Of a stretch of 64,000 bases of DNA, positions 1 to 34,900 are shown piece by piece; the stretch's first letter is position 1, and each line of letters begins with the position of its first letter. Source of the stretch: Plotosus lineatus (lineage: Eukaryota; Chordata; Actinopteri; Siluriformes; Plotosidae); contig CM045732.1 in assembly GCA_024760905.1 (NCBI GenBank), positions 55,445,996 to 55,509,995 of the forward strand, given 5' to 3'. The notes under the pieces are model-generated. The model was not told where the DNA came from. It saw only the letters and a list, made by a program, of their open reading frames with translations, and searched no databases. Made by a program: the position numbers and the translations under genes.

Positions 1-24003
<24,003 letters not shown>

Positions 24004-24245
24004 GTCTACAAACCAGGACTGAGGGTCAGATTGGGGTGAGAATTAGTACTCAGGAAAAATGGAGAAATACTGAATATGCATCATAAATTCACCAGGGATT
24101 TTTTTTTTGTTGCAAAAAAGCCTTTTATTTGTTGTGTGCTGTCATTTTGTATGGTTTAATAACAATGTTAATATACTGTATTCATATGCTTGTTTGACAC
24201 AAATTGACTAAAGATTTCAATAAACAGCAAAATGTACAAAAAGAT
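24004..24245 (+). other. ahi1: AHI1 3' UTR
   Basis: The sequence from the TGA at 24001-24003 to about 20 bp past the AATAAA at 24219-24224 is AT-rich with no further open frame. It is a short 3' UTR of about 240 bp. Confidence 0.75.
24219..24224 (+). promoter_or_regulatory. ahi1: AHI1 polyadenylation signal
   Basis: Canonical AATAAA lies 216 bp after the AHI1 stop codon, in AT-rich sequence. It is the first perfect signal after the stop. Confidence 0.7.
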
Positions 24246-24775
24246 TTTATTAAGGAAGTAGTGCTATAGTTTAATACACAAATTAACCCCTTCATCAGAA
24301 ACCATGGTGCCAAATATGAAGTGCTTCAAGTATAAAGGTGTAAATTTCAGTATTGTCATATACTCAAGTCCATTTCTTGAGTATTTTGGACTGAAATCCG
24401 CTTAACACGTAAAATGCTAATCAGTCCTGGCTACCAAGCATGTTTGTGTTGAGCCCTGGCAGCATGATATAACGTGCTGTGTGAACCTTGGCCCGCAGAG
24501 GATTAAATTGTAATTAAAGCTCTAAAATATCACTTTATTGACACTGTTAAGTTTTCCACATTTCGCAGCAAAACAGCATGTAAGCTGTTGATGGTTATGT
24601 CTCTGCCTCAGGGTCCAACACCAACACTGAGCTTTTCTTGTAGCTTTCAATGTGCTGAAAGAGAAGAGACCATTGGAATCTTAAAATAAATGACGTCATG
24701 GGAAAAATCCATCATTTAGACATGAATAACAAATATTTTTTGTTTTAGTGATTTCTCTGAGAAATACACACATAT

Positions 24776-25637
24776 AGCTGGCCCTCTACTTACGAAATTA
24801 ATCCGTTCCAGTGCCTTTTTCGTAACCTGCAGTTTTCGTAAGTAGAGGTGCATTTTACATCTAAAACGTGTGATTCGTTCCAAGGCTCCCAAGACTACCC
24901 CATAAACCATTTAAAAGTTATAAAAGTACACCAATTTTGTATTAAATATGTGTTAAAAGTAAAAGAAAATTATTTACCTTTTTTTTAATCTCTTGAACCA
25001 CCCATACGACGCTTTAAAGTCCGGGGGTTGCTGGTCTGAAGAACCCTCACTCCCACCCTCCTTCACGAGCTCCTTAAATATGGCGGTTGGTTTTTCCGAA
25101 ATAATTGCCTCAGTCACTGTATCTCTGCTTTTAAGGTCTCCTTCTGCTTCAAAATCTTCGATTGTAGAGGGGTTTCGGCCATACTCCTTTGCGATTTCGC
25201 TCAACCGCATCCCACTTTCGTATTTATCTCCTGCTTCACTTCGATTGATAACGGATCCCACTTCTTATTTTCGGTGTTACCGGGAATCACTTTCTTGGGG
25301 TACATGATGGATAACAAAATATAACGCTGCAATGATCACTCTCAAAAAACTCACGAGCCAACAGTCCTGTTCGACTCTCCTTCACGCGTGTGACAAATGG
25401 GAAGTATGGGTACACTAATGGGTACAATTCAGCTCCCTCCTGGCCAATGGGAGGCCAGCGGGGCAGGATGTTGGGAGACAGCCAATGAGAGAGCAACTCG
25501 CGCATCGTTTTAATGTTTGAATGGTGTGTTTCGTAAGAAGAGGTTATTTCGTATACAGAGGATGAAAACTTCGGAAAATGTTTTTCGTAACCTGGATTTT
25601 TCGTATTCAGAGGTTTTCGTAGGTAGAGGGCCAACTG
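24776..25637 (-). mobile_element. Tigger-derived element in the spacer
   Basis: Starts near CTGGCCCTCTACTTACG and ends GTAGAGGGCCAACTG before TA. Minus-strand frame 24974-25261 encodes KYESGMRLSEIAKEYGRNPS, GDTVTEAIISEKPTAIFKEL and ASYGWFKRLKKR, i.e. both DNA-binding segments without the catalytic domain. CCAAT module at about 25440-25500. Confidence 0.8.
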
Positions 25638-26176
25638 TACCAAATTTATAATCTGTCCTGGGAATACGTGTTCACGTAGATACTACACAGCAACATAAGG
25701 AAAAAAGTTTCACACCAACATGATATTCATGGTTTACTTCCTGACTGACGCACGGGCTTCGAGCGCACACATCAGGCAGGTTATCGTGGTTTTGGTAAGA
25801 GTGCCAATTTTAGTTTGTTTTTCTTTGTTTCCACATTCTGTAGTTTATTCTTACATATTGATTAACCATTAGCAGAGGTAGGTCAGGTGAGCTCTGTGCT
25901 CAAGTCAAATTGGTGCTCTGTATGCAACTCATTCAGAGCTTATGATATACAGAACACGGAAGCACGAGCAAATGACACTATAAAGGTGTACAGAAACAAA
26001 AACTCAAACAAAATTTAGTTTATTTAATTCACAATATTTGTATGTATAATTTTTCCATTATTTAAAAAAATGTGACAGTGATGAAGCCACCAATTTCAAG
26101 TAACCGTGACAAACAGCGAGTGTCATGTTTTGATTTGAGCATTACTCACCCAGAATAATATTTTAATCCCTCGATA

Positions 26177-26420
26177 CCGGCACGGTGGCGTAGTGGTTAC
26201 GTTCCACGTCCGCCTCACATCAAAAAGGCCTTGGTTCAATTCCCAGCCTAGGCGTTTCTGTGCGGAGTTTGCATGTTCTCTCTGTGCTCGTGTGGGTTTC
26301 CGCTGTGTACCCCAGTTTCCTCCCACGGTCCAAAAACATGCACAGTAGGCTAACTGGCTGTTCTAAATTGCCCGTAGATTCGCATGGTGCAGAAGGCAAT
26401 GGCAAACCACTGCACTATCC
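26177..26420 (+). mobile_element. tRNA-derived SINE with L2-like tail
   Basis: GGCACGGTGGCGTAGTGG (A box), GGTTCAATTCCC (B box), then GGAGTTTGCATGTTCTCTC, TTTCCTCCCACGGTCC and CTAAATTGCCCGTAG. One of the better preserved copies in the window. Confidence 0.75.
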
Positions 26421-27542
26421 TTTTCAATAAAACCTCCAGGAAGATGATAATCAAGGCGTTATCCTTCATGGCAGGTCACCAAGAGTCATCATACGACCCC
26501 GAAGGTACCAGACCAGACCAGATAGCAGCCCAATCAGATAACTCCATTTTTGTGTCATACACATATATACACACTTTTTACTTTATATCTTATTCCCATT
26601 CCTTGAACGTTCACATTCCTGCTTTGTTTCAACGCTTACAATAAGCACGTTGGATCAAAGACGCATTTAATAAGGAATAAACCATTGGCTCTAAATTTTA
26701 TGTTCAAGTATCCTCACATTCTCAGTGTCAGCACATCATCCTCACATTCTCACAGTATATAGTGACTTTGTAGTCTCACTGGTACAGAGTTGATTACATG
26801 AAGTTCTGTGAATCCAAAAGAACTAAAAAAAAAGATTTCTTTAATGATAGCTATCCACAAAAATCTTAATATCCTGATATCTTTATCATCTCATATTCCA
26901 TACGTATCTCACATGCATTCATCGTCAACTCTTTATATTTAGCAAACTTCTCAGTGCCTTTTTAATGCGGCACAATAACAGGATGCCACCTTTGCAACAG
27001 TCTTACAGGTTCTGTCCTTTTGCTTTTGTTTCTGACAAGTTTCTACTCTATTAATGTCCCCGTTTTTCATAAAGTGATGAGTAGTCCACAAATTTGTGGG
27101 AAGTAATAAATCACGTCACGGTTCACACTGCCTCAGCGCCATTCTTCAGGTATCAGACAATATTATTTTCCTTGTGGAACTGCCACTCACAAGGCCAAGT
27201 TGATGCCAGGAGTCTAAGATCACTGGAATTAAGCACCACCATGGCTCTAGAGTTGCAGATACATGTGACAAGTTTGGCGAGCTTTAGAGAACTGAGTGCA
27301 TTGATACATAATTCCTCATTTTGGTAAAGAGGGACTAATAGTCTCAAAAAATGGGAAGGCACCCGAATCCTCATATGAGCTTATTGTACTAGTATATGGG
27401 AAGGAGGGAGGGGGGTGGGTTTAACATTCCATATACACAACTCTGCTAATTCCCTTCAGACTGGACAAAAAGTTGTATACATATACTGTCTTCCAACCAG
27501 CTCCATCATGTTCGCAATTTTACCCTAAAGGCAATCGGTCAC

Positions 27543-27555
27543 AAAATAAATTAAA

Positions 27556-27607
<52 letters not shown>
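27543..27607. repeat. Poly(A) plus (AT)n tract
   Basis: About 30 A bases run into about 14 AT units and a short (AC)n, just before a SINE. Confidence 0.9.
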
Positions 27608-27629
27608 CACACACTGTATACGTTGATTC

Positions 27630-27960
27630 AGGGCAGTGGTGGGCTAGTGGGCACTGGATCAAAAGGTTGGGGGCTCGAATCCCACTCTCCACAAGGTTTC
27701 ACTGTCCCCCCCCCAGTGCAGATAACTGGGTTATCAAAGGCTGGCCATGTCTCTCACTGTCTATGGTGTGAGGTTCATGTAAAAGAACCATTGCTGACTT
27801 TCGATAAGAGTAGCTGCAAACCCGTCAGTGTGTTTTCTCCATGTGATGGCCTGGTGAGCTGTCCAGGGTGTACTCTGCCCTCGCCCGCAGTCGGCTGGGA
27901 TGGAAGCCAGGCTCCCTGCAACCCTAATTAAGACTAGGCGGTTACAGAAAATGAACTGAT
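27630..27960 (+). mobile_element. tRNA-derived SINE
   Basis: GGGCAGTGGTGGGCTAGTGG, GGCTCGAATCCCACTCTCC and a tail ending CGGTTACAGAAAATGAACTG, the same family as 16098-16403. A poly(A)-(TA)n tract (27543-27607) precedes it. Confidence 0.8.
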
Positions 27961-28024
27961 ATGTTGATGCAATTGAAGGTGAATGTAAACTCTACCTTCA
28001 GTGTCTTAACATGTCCATTTTAAA

Positions 28025-28035
28025 TTTATTTTATT
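28025..28035 (-). promoter_or_regulatory. slc18b1: Candidate SLC18B1 poly(A) signals
   Basis: On the minus strand two overlapping AATAAA motifs occur about 1 kb after the proposed stop. They are the nearest perfect pair I noticed. With AT-rich DNA this may be chance. Confidence 0.3.
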
Positions 28036-28605
28036 CATTAAATGAGTGTTTCCCCAACATGGAAAAAGTTAAAAAGACATGCATCAGGGCAGCTTACTAT
28101 ATATGGAAGCGGTCCTGACCTTGGGTGGGCGGTGTTAAAAGCGACACGAAGCTTGTGCAAGGCATGATTTTTGTGGAACCCAGGAAAGAGTGCATAGGTA
28201 CTTTGCTCTGGAACATGCCTGCTATGGTAAACTAAGTACAGTACTGGATAGTACAAGGTTAGGGTGACTGCTTTCCTTTAATCCAAATAAAAGCCTCTTT
28301 TTCTTACTGGACAGGCACAAACCCAACATGTGTGTGTGACCTCGCTAATGCTCTCAGGGCTTCAAGTAATTAAATCCCTCCAGCTTCATCACGTTCCATC
28401 AGCAGGTGAAAATCTTTCCCAGAAAAATGAGACTGTTCACATAGAAAAGGGCAAACCACCCGCCTCTTACTTTAATATTTTTGATTTTAGTGCCAACGGT
28501 GAACAAAAGTAAGACACTTTAGTATAAAGGGTTGTCCAAGTAACACTAATAGTTAGATATTTTATACAGTCGAGAAAATTATAAATAATATCATTATATT
28601 TATAC

Positions 28606-28607
<2 letters not shown>

Positions 28608-28646
<39 letters not shown>

Positions 28647-28665
28647 CACACACACACACACACAG
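28608..28665. repeat. (TA)n(CA)n microsatellite
   Basis: TA units followed by CA units in the spacer or SLC18B1 3' UTR. Confidence 0.9.
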
Positions 28666-29071
28666 TATGCAATTTAACCAAAGATGGAGTTGATTAAAAC
28701 TATATACAAATATTTTTATGTATAGTATTATTTACAGTCCGGTCTCTTTGTGTAGAAAGATCACTAATCAAACTCAGTAACAGTCAGTGTTCTGATATCC
28801 ATACGCTGTGCTGCTTACATCTCTGTTGTGAACACATAAAGCCATTGCTATAGGTTGTAGTATCCCAGTAAGTTTCATATACAATATACGTGTTTTGCAA
28901 ATAAATAGCACCTGATTGTCCATCACACATTGGGGGACCATTCCCAAGTTAAAGTCGAAAGTAGACGCTTTCTAAGGCTAAGGAACAATTCAGTTCCTTT
29001 GTCCTGGCAAAACTATTTCCCCCCAGTGCACCGTACAATACCTTCAGTTTGATCAGAAATTAGAGAGCATA

Positions 29072-29159
29072 TCAAACAGAAGTTTCTGAAGATGAACAGA
29101 TGAGTGGGGATTTTTCTCCTGCGTATAATGTATACTCAGCACCGTTGATTTTATGGAAT
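29072..29159 (-). other. slc18b1: Probable SLC18B1 terminal coding exon
   Basis: On the minus strand a T-rich tract ends in AAG, followed by an 88-bp frame that completes the CG| left by the preceding exon (30052). It ends in TGA at 29072. The tail reads RFHKINGAEYTLYAGEKSPL, polar with an acidic/Leu motif near the end as in the human C-terminus. There is no strong residue-level match, so this is supported mainly by splice phase. Confidence 0.55.
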
Positions 29160-31962
29160 CTTAAAAAAAACAAAAAAAAAAAACAAACAAATTACAACAG
29201 CATCAGAGATAAAATTGTTCCAATTTAATATACACTGCCTGGCCATAAAAAGAAAAAAAAGGACACACACACACTAATATTTTTATAGAGTGCATGTAGC
29301 CTTGATCACAGCATATAATCTCTATGGCAGGGGTCATCAACATGGTGCCCGCAGGCACCAGGTCGCCCGCAAGATCAAAATGAGGTGCCCGCGGGCCTAT
29401 TCACTGCTATTTTTAAGAACAGGCCCGTGGCTCCATAGTGCCACTCGCCATTGAGCTGCATCTAATTTTTTTGCTATTTTTTTTTAAATCAAATCAATAT
29501 CTTCACACAGATGAATATCATTAATAACAACAACATAAAATTATAGGTAACTTGAGCAAATTAGTTATTTCAGAAGTGTGCATCATCTTGGTAGCCCTTC
29601 GCATTAATTGGTACCCAAGAAGCAGCTCACAGTCTCAAAAAGGTTGGTGACCCCTGCTCTATGGCATTGTTACTCCAATTGGTCTGGTCGAGGCTCAGCA
29701 ACATTAATGTGGCAATAAAATGAGGTCAGCTGAATGTACTGAATGAGCAGGTGATCACACATCAGTGGAGTCCACAGAGTCCCGACCTTCACCCTGTTGA
29801 GAGTGTTTGCGTGGTGTATATGGAATAAGACTTGGAGTCATTCAAGTTTTCCTATCATCGGTTAAAAATTAATCAAACTTTAGATGGAAATAAATGTTAT
29901 GTTGCTTATGTTTGCTGAAACAATGGCAACAATTACACTGTAATCAAAGCGAAAGGCGAAACATTCATGTGTGTGTGACTTTTTTTTTTTTTTTTTGGCT
30001 GGGCAGTGTGTGTGTCAGAATAATCCACTAAAAAAAAATTTAAGAAATTACCGTGGCTTTTGTATTTCTTCTTTAGTTAAGAATAACATTAGTAGAAATG
30101 CCTAAACAGTATGAAAAGAAAAATGAATAAGAATAAAAAGGTAATGCTTTACTTGCTCCCTGCTGTAGTTATCGTTAAAATTATTATTCTTACAGCAGTG
30201 AAGGTGATCCCTCCTTGGCAACCAGCAGCCCATTCAAAATTCAGTTTCTGTGTGATAAATCCACCAATGGTGGGTCCGAAGAACATCCTTCCACAAAATT
30301 AAGAGCAGCATAGATACTGATTAATCTTAAATTATTTAAAAAAACAAACAAACAAAAAAGCACATGGTAATACGTACCCTGCAGACCAAACAGCTGAAAA
30401 CAGTCCTGATACCAAACCCAATGTGCTCAAGCTTTCCTCAAATCCATTTTCACTACAATGGAAAAAAAAAATGTTTTGTCCCTTTTTTTCATAATTATTT
30501 ATTCTAGCAATTTAGTTAAAACAATGGAAGCAGGCATGAAAAGCACTTTTTTTTTTTTTTTTTAACTCATGACACATTATCTGTCACACTGTGCAATAGT
30601 CTTAAGGTAAGGTATGATAAAGTCCGTTGGGCTTTTTATACCCGAGCCATAGTCGCTCATCGGACCGATGTTTATCCCCGGTTTCCATAGCGTGAAGCGA
30701 CCAGGAGTATAACTCCTCCTGGATGGGACGCTAGTCCATGGCAGGTTACCTTCCCAGTATATTTTTACTGGTACCCATTTATTTATACTGCTGGATGAAC
30801 AGAGGCACACTTGTGGTGAAGACTTTGTCCAGGGGTTTTAACACAGTGGGGGTCGAACTGGGATTTGAACACACAACCTCCTGATCATGAGTGCACCACC
30901 CTGACCACCACACCACCAGCCCCACCATAGTCTTAAACAACCTTTAAAATATACTTTGCTGGTCATGTTAAAAAAAAAAAAAGCTACTGATGAGAACCTT
31001 GGATGTTATCAATGTGTAAAACTCTTAAAATCATTTATAATTGTACCTAGTTTAATTAAAATTATTGATAAACACTAAGTAAATATGGAAGCAAATATTG
31101 TGAATATACAATCTGTTATCTTACTGTGCACAGATGAGCATCTCAGTGAAGGTTGGGATGCACGTCATACATAGAGAAAAGCCAATTACAACCAGCATGA
31201 CAACACTAAGCCAAAGCTCTCTTAAAAAAAAGAAAAAAAAAATTACATCTGAAATCAGTGTTCATTATGAAAATATCTAATGATTAATTTTCATAAAGAA
31301 ATAAATCTAAATTAAATAGGTCTACCTCTCAATATGAAACACAGGAACAGGACCAAGTAAACAAAAGCCAGCTGCTGTTGTCATTCCACCCACTGCCATC
31401 ATCCACCTTCTGATGAGCTGCACACAAATGTAGCACAATACATACAACAAGAAAGAGGTTTGCTCAGTCAATCAGATTTAATTTCACATTCTATGGTCAT
31501 AACCAGATTTTGTACCAACTACCAGCCCGCCTCACTTAACAAATAGGTCCTTACTGGATATTTGTCACTCAGTATCCCAAGGAAGGGGGACGCAGCACCA
31601 TACGGTAATGACACTGCGACCATGAGCAGGCCCACAGATTCAGCACTCATATCAAACTGCTCATAAGAAGAAAGAATAAAGTAGTAACAGTTAGTGTACA
31701 GTGGTACCTCACTTTACGAAATTAATCCGTTCCAGCGCCTTTTTCATAAATTGAACCACATTTTACATGTAAAAAGTGTGATTCGTTCCAAGGCTCCCAA
31801 TATGACACCCTAAACCCTTTAAAAATTATAAAAGCATACCTTTTCAGACCTCCTTCTGCTTCAATATCGTACCGATGGGAGACGGGTTTGGCCATATTCC
31901 TTTGTGATATCACTCGAGCCCGTTTCTTATTCTCACTCGCACCCGAAATCACATACGCGCAT

Positions 31963-31993
<31 letters not shown>

Positions 31994-34900
31994 CACGTGT
32001 GTTGACCATGTCTTCTTAGCAGAGTTATAATCTTACAAATGTTTATGGAAGGTTAAAAGCCTGAGTCAAGAGATAAAGTATAAAACAACAGTAACTCTGT
32101 CCTTTACACGAAAAGCATCATTGTGGATTCAGCTCCATAATAGCCAATGGGAGGGAGCTGCGTCATTCCTCCTAGCCAATGGGAGGCCAGCGGGGGTGGG
32201 ATGTTGTGAGATAGCCAATAAGAGGGAGCTGCGTCATCCCTCCTTGGCCAATGGGAGGCCAGCGGGGGCTGGATGTTCGGAGATAGGCAATGGGAGGGAG
32301 CTGTGTCATGAACGACAGCTCAGTTGTGAGCCAATGGGAGGCCAGCAAGGCGGGATGTTTGAAAGTCATTGATGGGAGAGCAGCTCGTGCATTGTTTGAA
32401 TGGCGTGTTTGAATTTTTAAGAAGGCACTTTCGTAACGTGAACTTGTTTTGTATACAGAGACAAAAATTTTAGGAAAATGCATTTCGTAACCTGAATTTT
32501 TCATTTGGTGAGACTTTCATAAAGTGAGATACCACTGTATATGTTTTCCTAAGAAATAAGGCAGTTTGTGGTTTCATAGTGGCTGAAGATATTTGTGTAA
32601 AAATTACCACTTCCATGGCAAAGATTGATAGGGTCGCATCCAAAAAGCCAATTCCTGAGCTCAGTGTGAACACCACAAAGCAAATGAGCATCATCTTTAC
32701 TCGTGAACACAGCTTGAAGAAAGAACCTTGTGAGGCCACTGCATCTGTGGGGGAAATATAAAACAAACGTTTGCGATCATAAGCCACTTTGCAACCTGTA
32801 TACTCCTGCAATTATCTAATGAATCAATCATGAGGTGGCAGTACAATGTATGTACTTATTTCTTTTCTGGTTGAATGATTATGACGGAGCACTTATGATC
32901 CTGATTCAAGTCAAAACAAATACTAACATTTTCTCAAATGAGTAGTTTCATGCATTTGTAAAAAGTTTTACCAACCAAAATTGGGTAAAATCCACATGGT
33001 TAAGGGAACAGTCAAAAAAAGAACACTTCCCAAAACAATGAACGGAATTTCATATCCAAACACTTGATATATCCATCCACCCAAAGGTGGTCCCAGTATG
33101 AGTCCCATTCCTGTAAAAATCTCAATAAAGCCCTGTGAAAAGATAATAGAATGAAAAATTATTATTAACAAAAATAAAAAATATTTACACTCTCACTGTT
33201 TGGGTTCATGAGAATCTTCAATGCCATATTTATGGGATGCTTCACATGTTCAATAATACAACTGGGACATTTTAGCTTAAATGGCACTATTGTCTATGCA
33301 AGACAGGGCTTAGTTATCTTCTCAATACCCTGCCTGTTTCGGAGGAAGAAAAAAAAAAAAAAAAACAACAACAACATGACTAAAACTCACCAGAATTGTT
33401 GCTATACTGTCAGGAAAGACTTTTGCTGACACAGCAAAAGACGATGTTACAGCACCAGCAAAGCCCACTGCATTTATAGACCTTATGACAAAGCAGAGTA
33501 CTATGAAGATGGTTCCATCAGGTGCTCGGTCTAGGAATCTGTGGTCATTTGGTAGGAAAAAAAAAAAAGAGAGAGAAAAAAGGTTTATAATAACATCAGT
33601 GACAGTAGTGTTATATGCAATACACTAGATTGACTATCACACCCAAATTTTTTGATCATCATACAGAGCGCCCATTTCCTGTTATAATAACTCACTCTTC
33701 CCAGAAAGCTTTCCACTAGATTTTAGAGCGTGGCTGTCAGGATTTGTCCATTTTTCCACAAGCGTACTAGTGAGGTCAGGCACTGGTGCTGGGCCGTTAA
33801 GGAAAGGGGTGCAGTTAGCCTTCCAGATCATCTTAAAAGTTGTTCAGTTAGGCTGAGGCCTCAGTTTAGGACACTCAAGGTCTTCCAAACAAGCCTTGGC
33901 AAACCATGTCTGAAATGACCTGCACTTTGTGGATGACATGTATGGGCCTCCTGTCTAAAGTAGTACGACAGCATATAAAAGGATCCCAAAAGATTAGAAA
34001 TATGTTGGGAGGGAGGAAGGGAACAGCATATGCTCACTTCTCTGTCACTCACAGTGATCGCCAGCCAATCAGGGGCATCGATGAGCTCATTTGCACGAGG
34101 TGGTCGACATCGTTTTTTCCCCTCAGAACGTGTTAGATTGACCCAGATATGCATGTGCTGCAGCTCAAAAAGAGGTGGGGGACTAGTGTTGTATATCACA
34201 GATGGGGGCGTGTTCATGCAGGAAAAATTATTAAAAAAAAAAAAAAAAAAATGTAATGGTGCGTGTAATGTTAAACACTCAATGTAGACAAAACTTACCC
34301 AGGATTGAGACAGCGATAGGGAATCCAGTACTCACCCAAAGACTATAGTAGTTATGCCTGAAATCAAAAGCCCTACGATGATCATACACTTAGCGCCGAT
34401 CTGAACAATCTGCAGAGAAAAAAGTACGGTTGTGGACCGTTTGCATCTTAAATCAGAATCTATTTTCCAAATGCACCACCTACAAACACAACTCTTCTCT
34501 TTACAAGCATTAGACACACATTGCCTCAGTTTTTAATTTTCTATGTACAGTTTACAGTAATGTGGCTTTACCCACTTGCTGCAGTGTCGTGTAACCTTAT
34601 TTTATAAATGCACTTTATATGTAAAAAACTTTCATATAATCCCACAAATCGTGATACAGATGATATGTCAGTCTTCTCTGGCTTGTCTATCAGGTTAAAA
34701 CTGCAGGCCAGATGTTTTAACTCATGGAGAGAATCGATAAATCATTATCCATGGTGCTGACATGAGAATTTTGGGTAGACTATCACTGCAAGGTTTTTTT
34801 TTTTATACAGTACTCCATGGAGCCATAAAAAAAAAAAAAAAAAGAAATCCAGTGAACCATAGCCAAAGAATACAAAAATCTAAAGTCTATAATATAAAAT

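Larger units (their letters stand above)
24246..29071. other. AHI1 to SLC18B1 convergent spacer
   Basis: I see no convincing gene. It holds a Tigger element (24776-25637), SINEs (26177-26420, 27630-27960) and A-rich/TA tracts (27543-27607, 28608-28665). Stretches without recognised content are 24246-24775, 25640-26170, 26420-27540 and 27961-28607. The SLC18B1 3' UTR probably covers its right edge. Small frames at 27094-27327 and 28038-28256 match nothing I know. Confidence 0.6.

Noticed and set aside
28038..28512. Small open frames in the spacer, possibly extra exons of SLC18B1
   Set aside because: No resemblance to the transporter; phase and splice signals favour the exon at 29072-29159.
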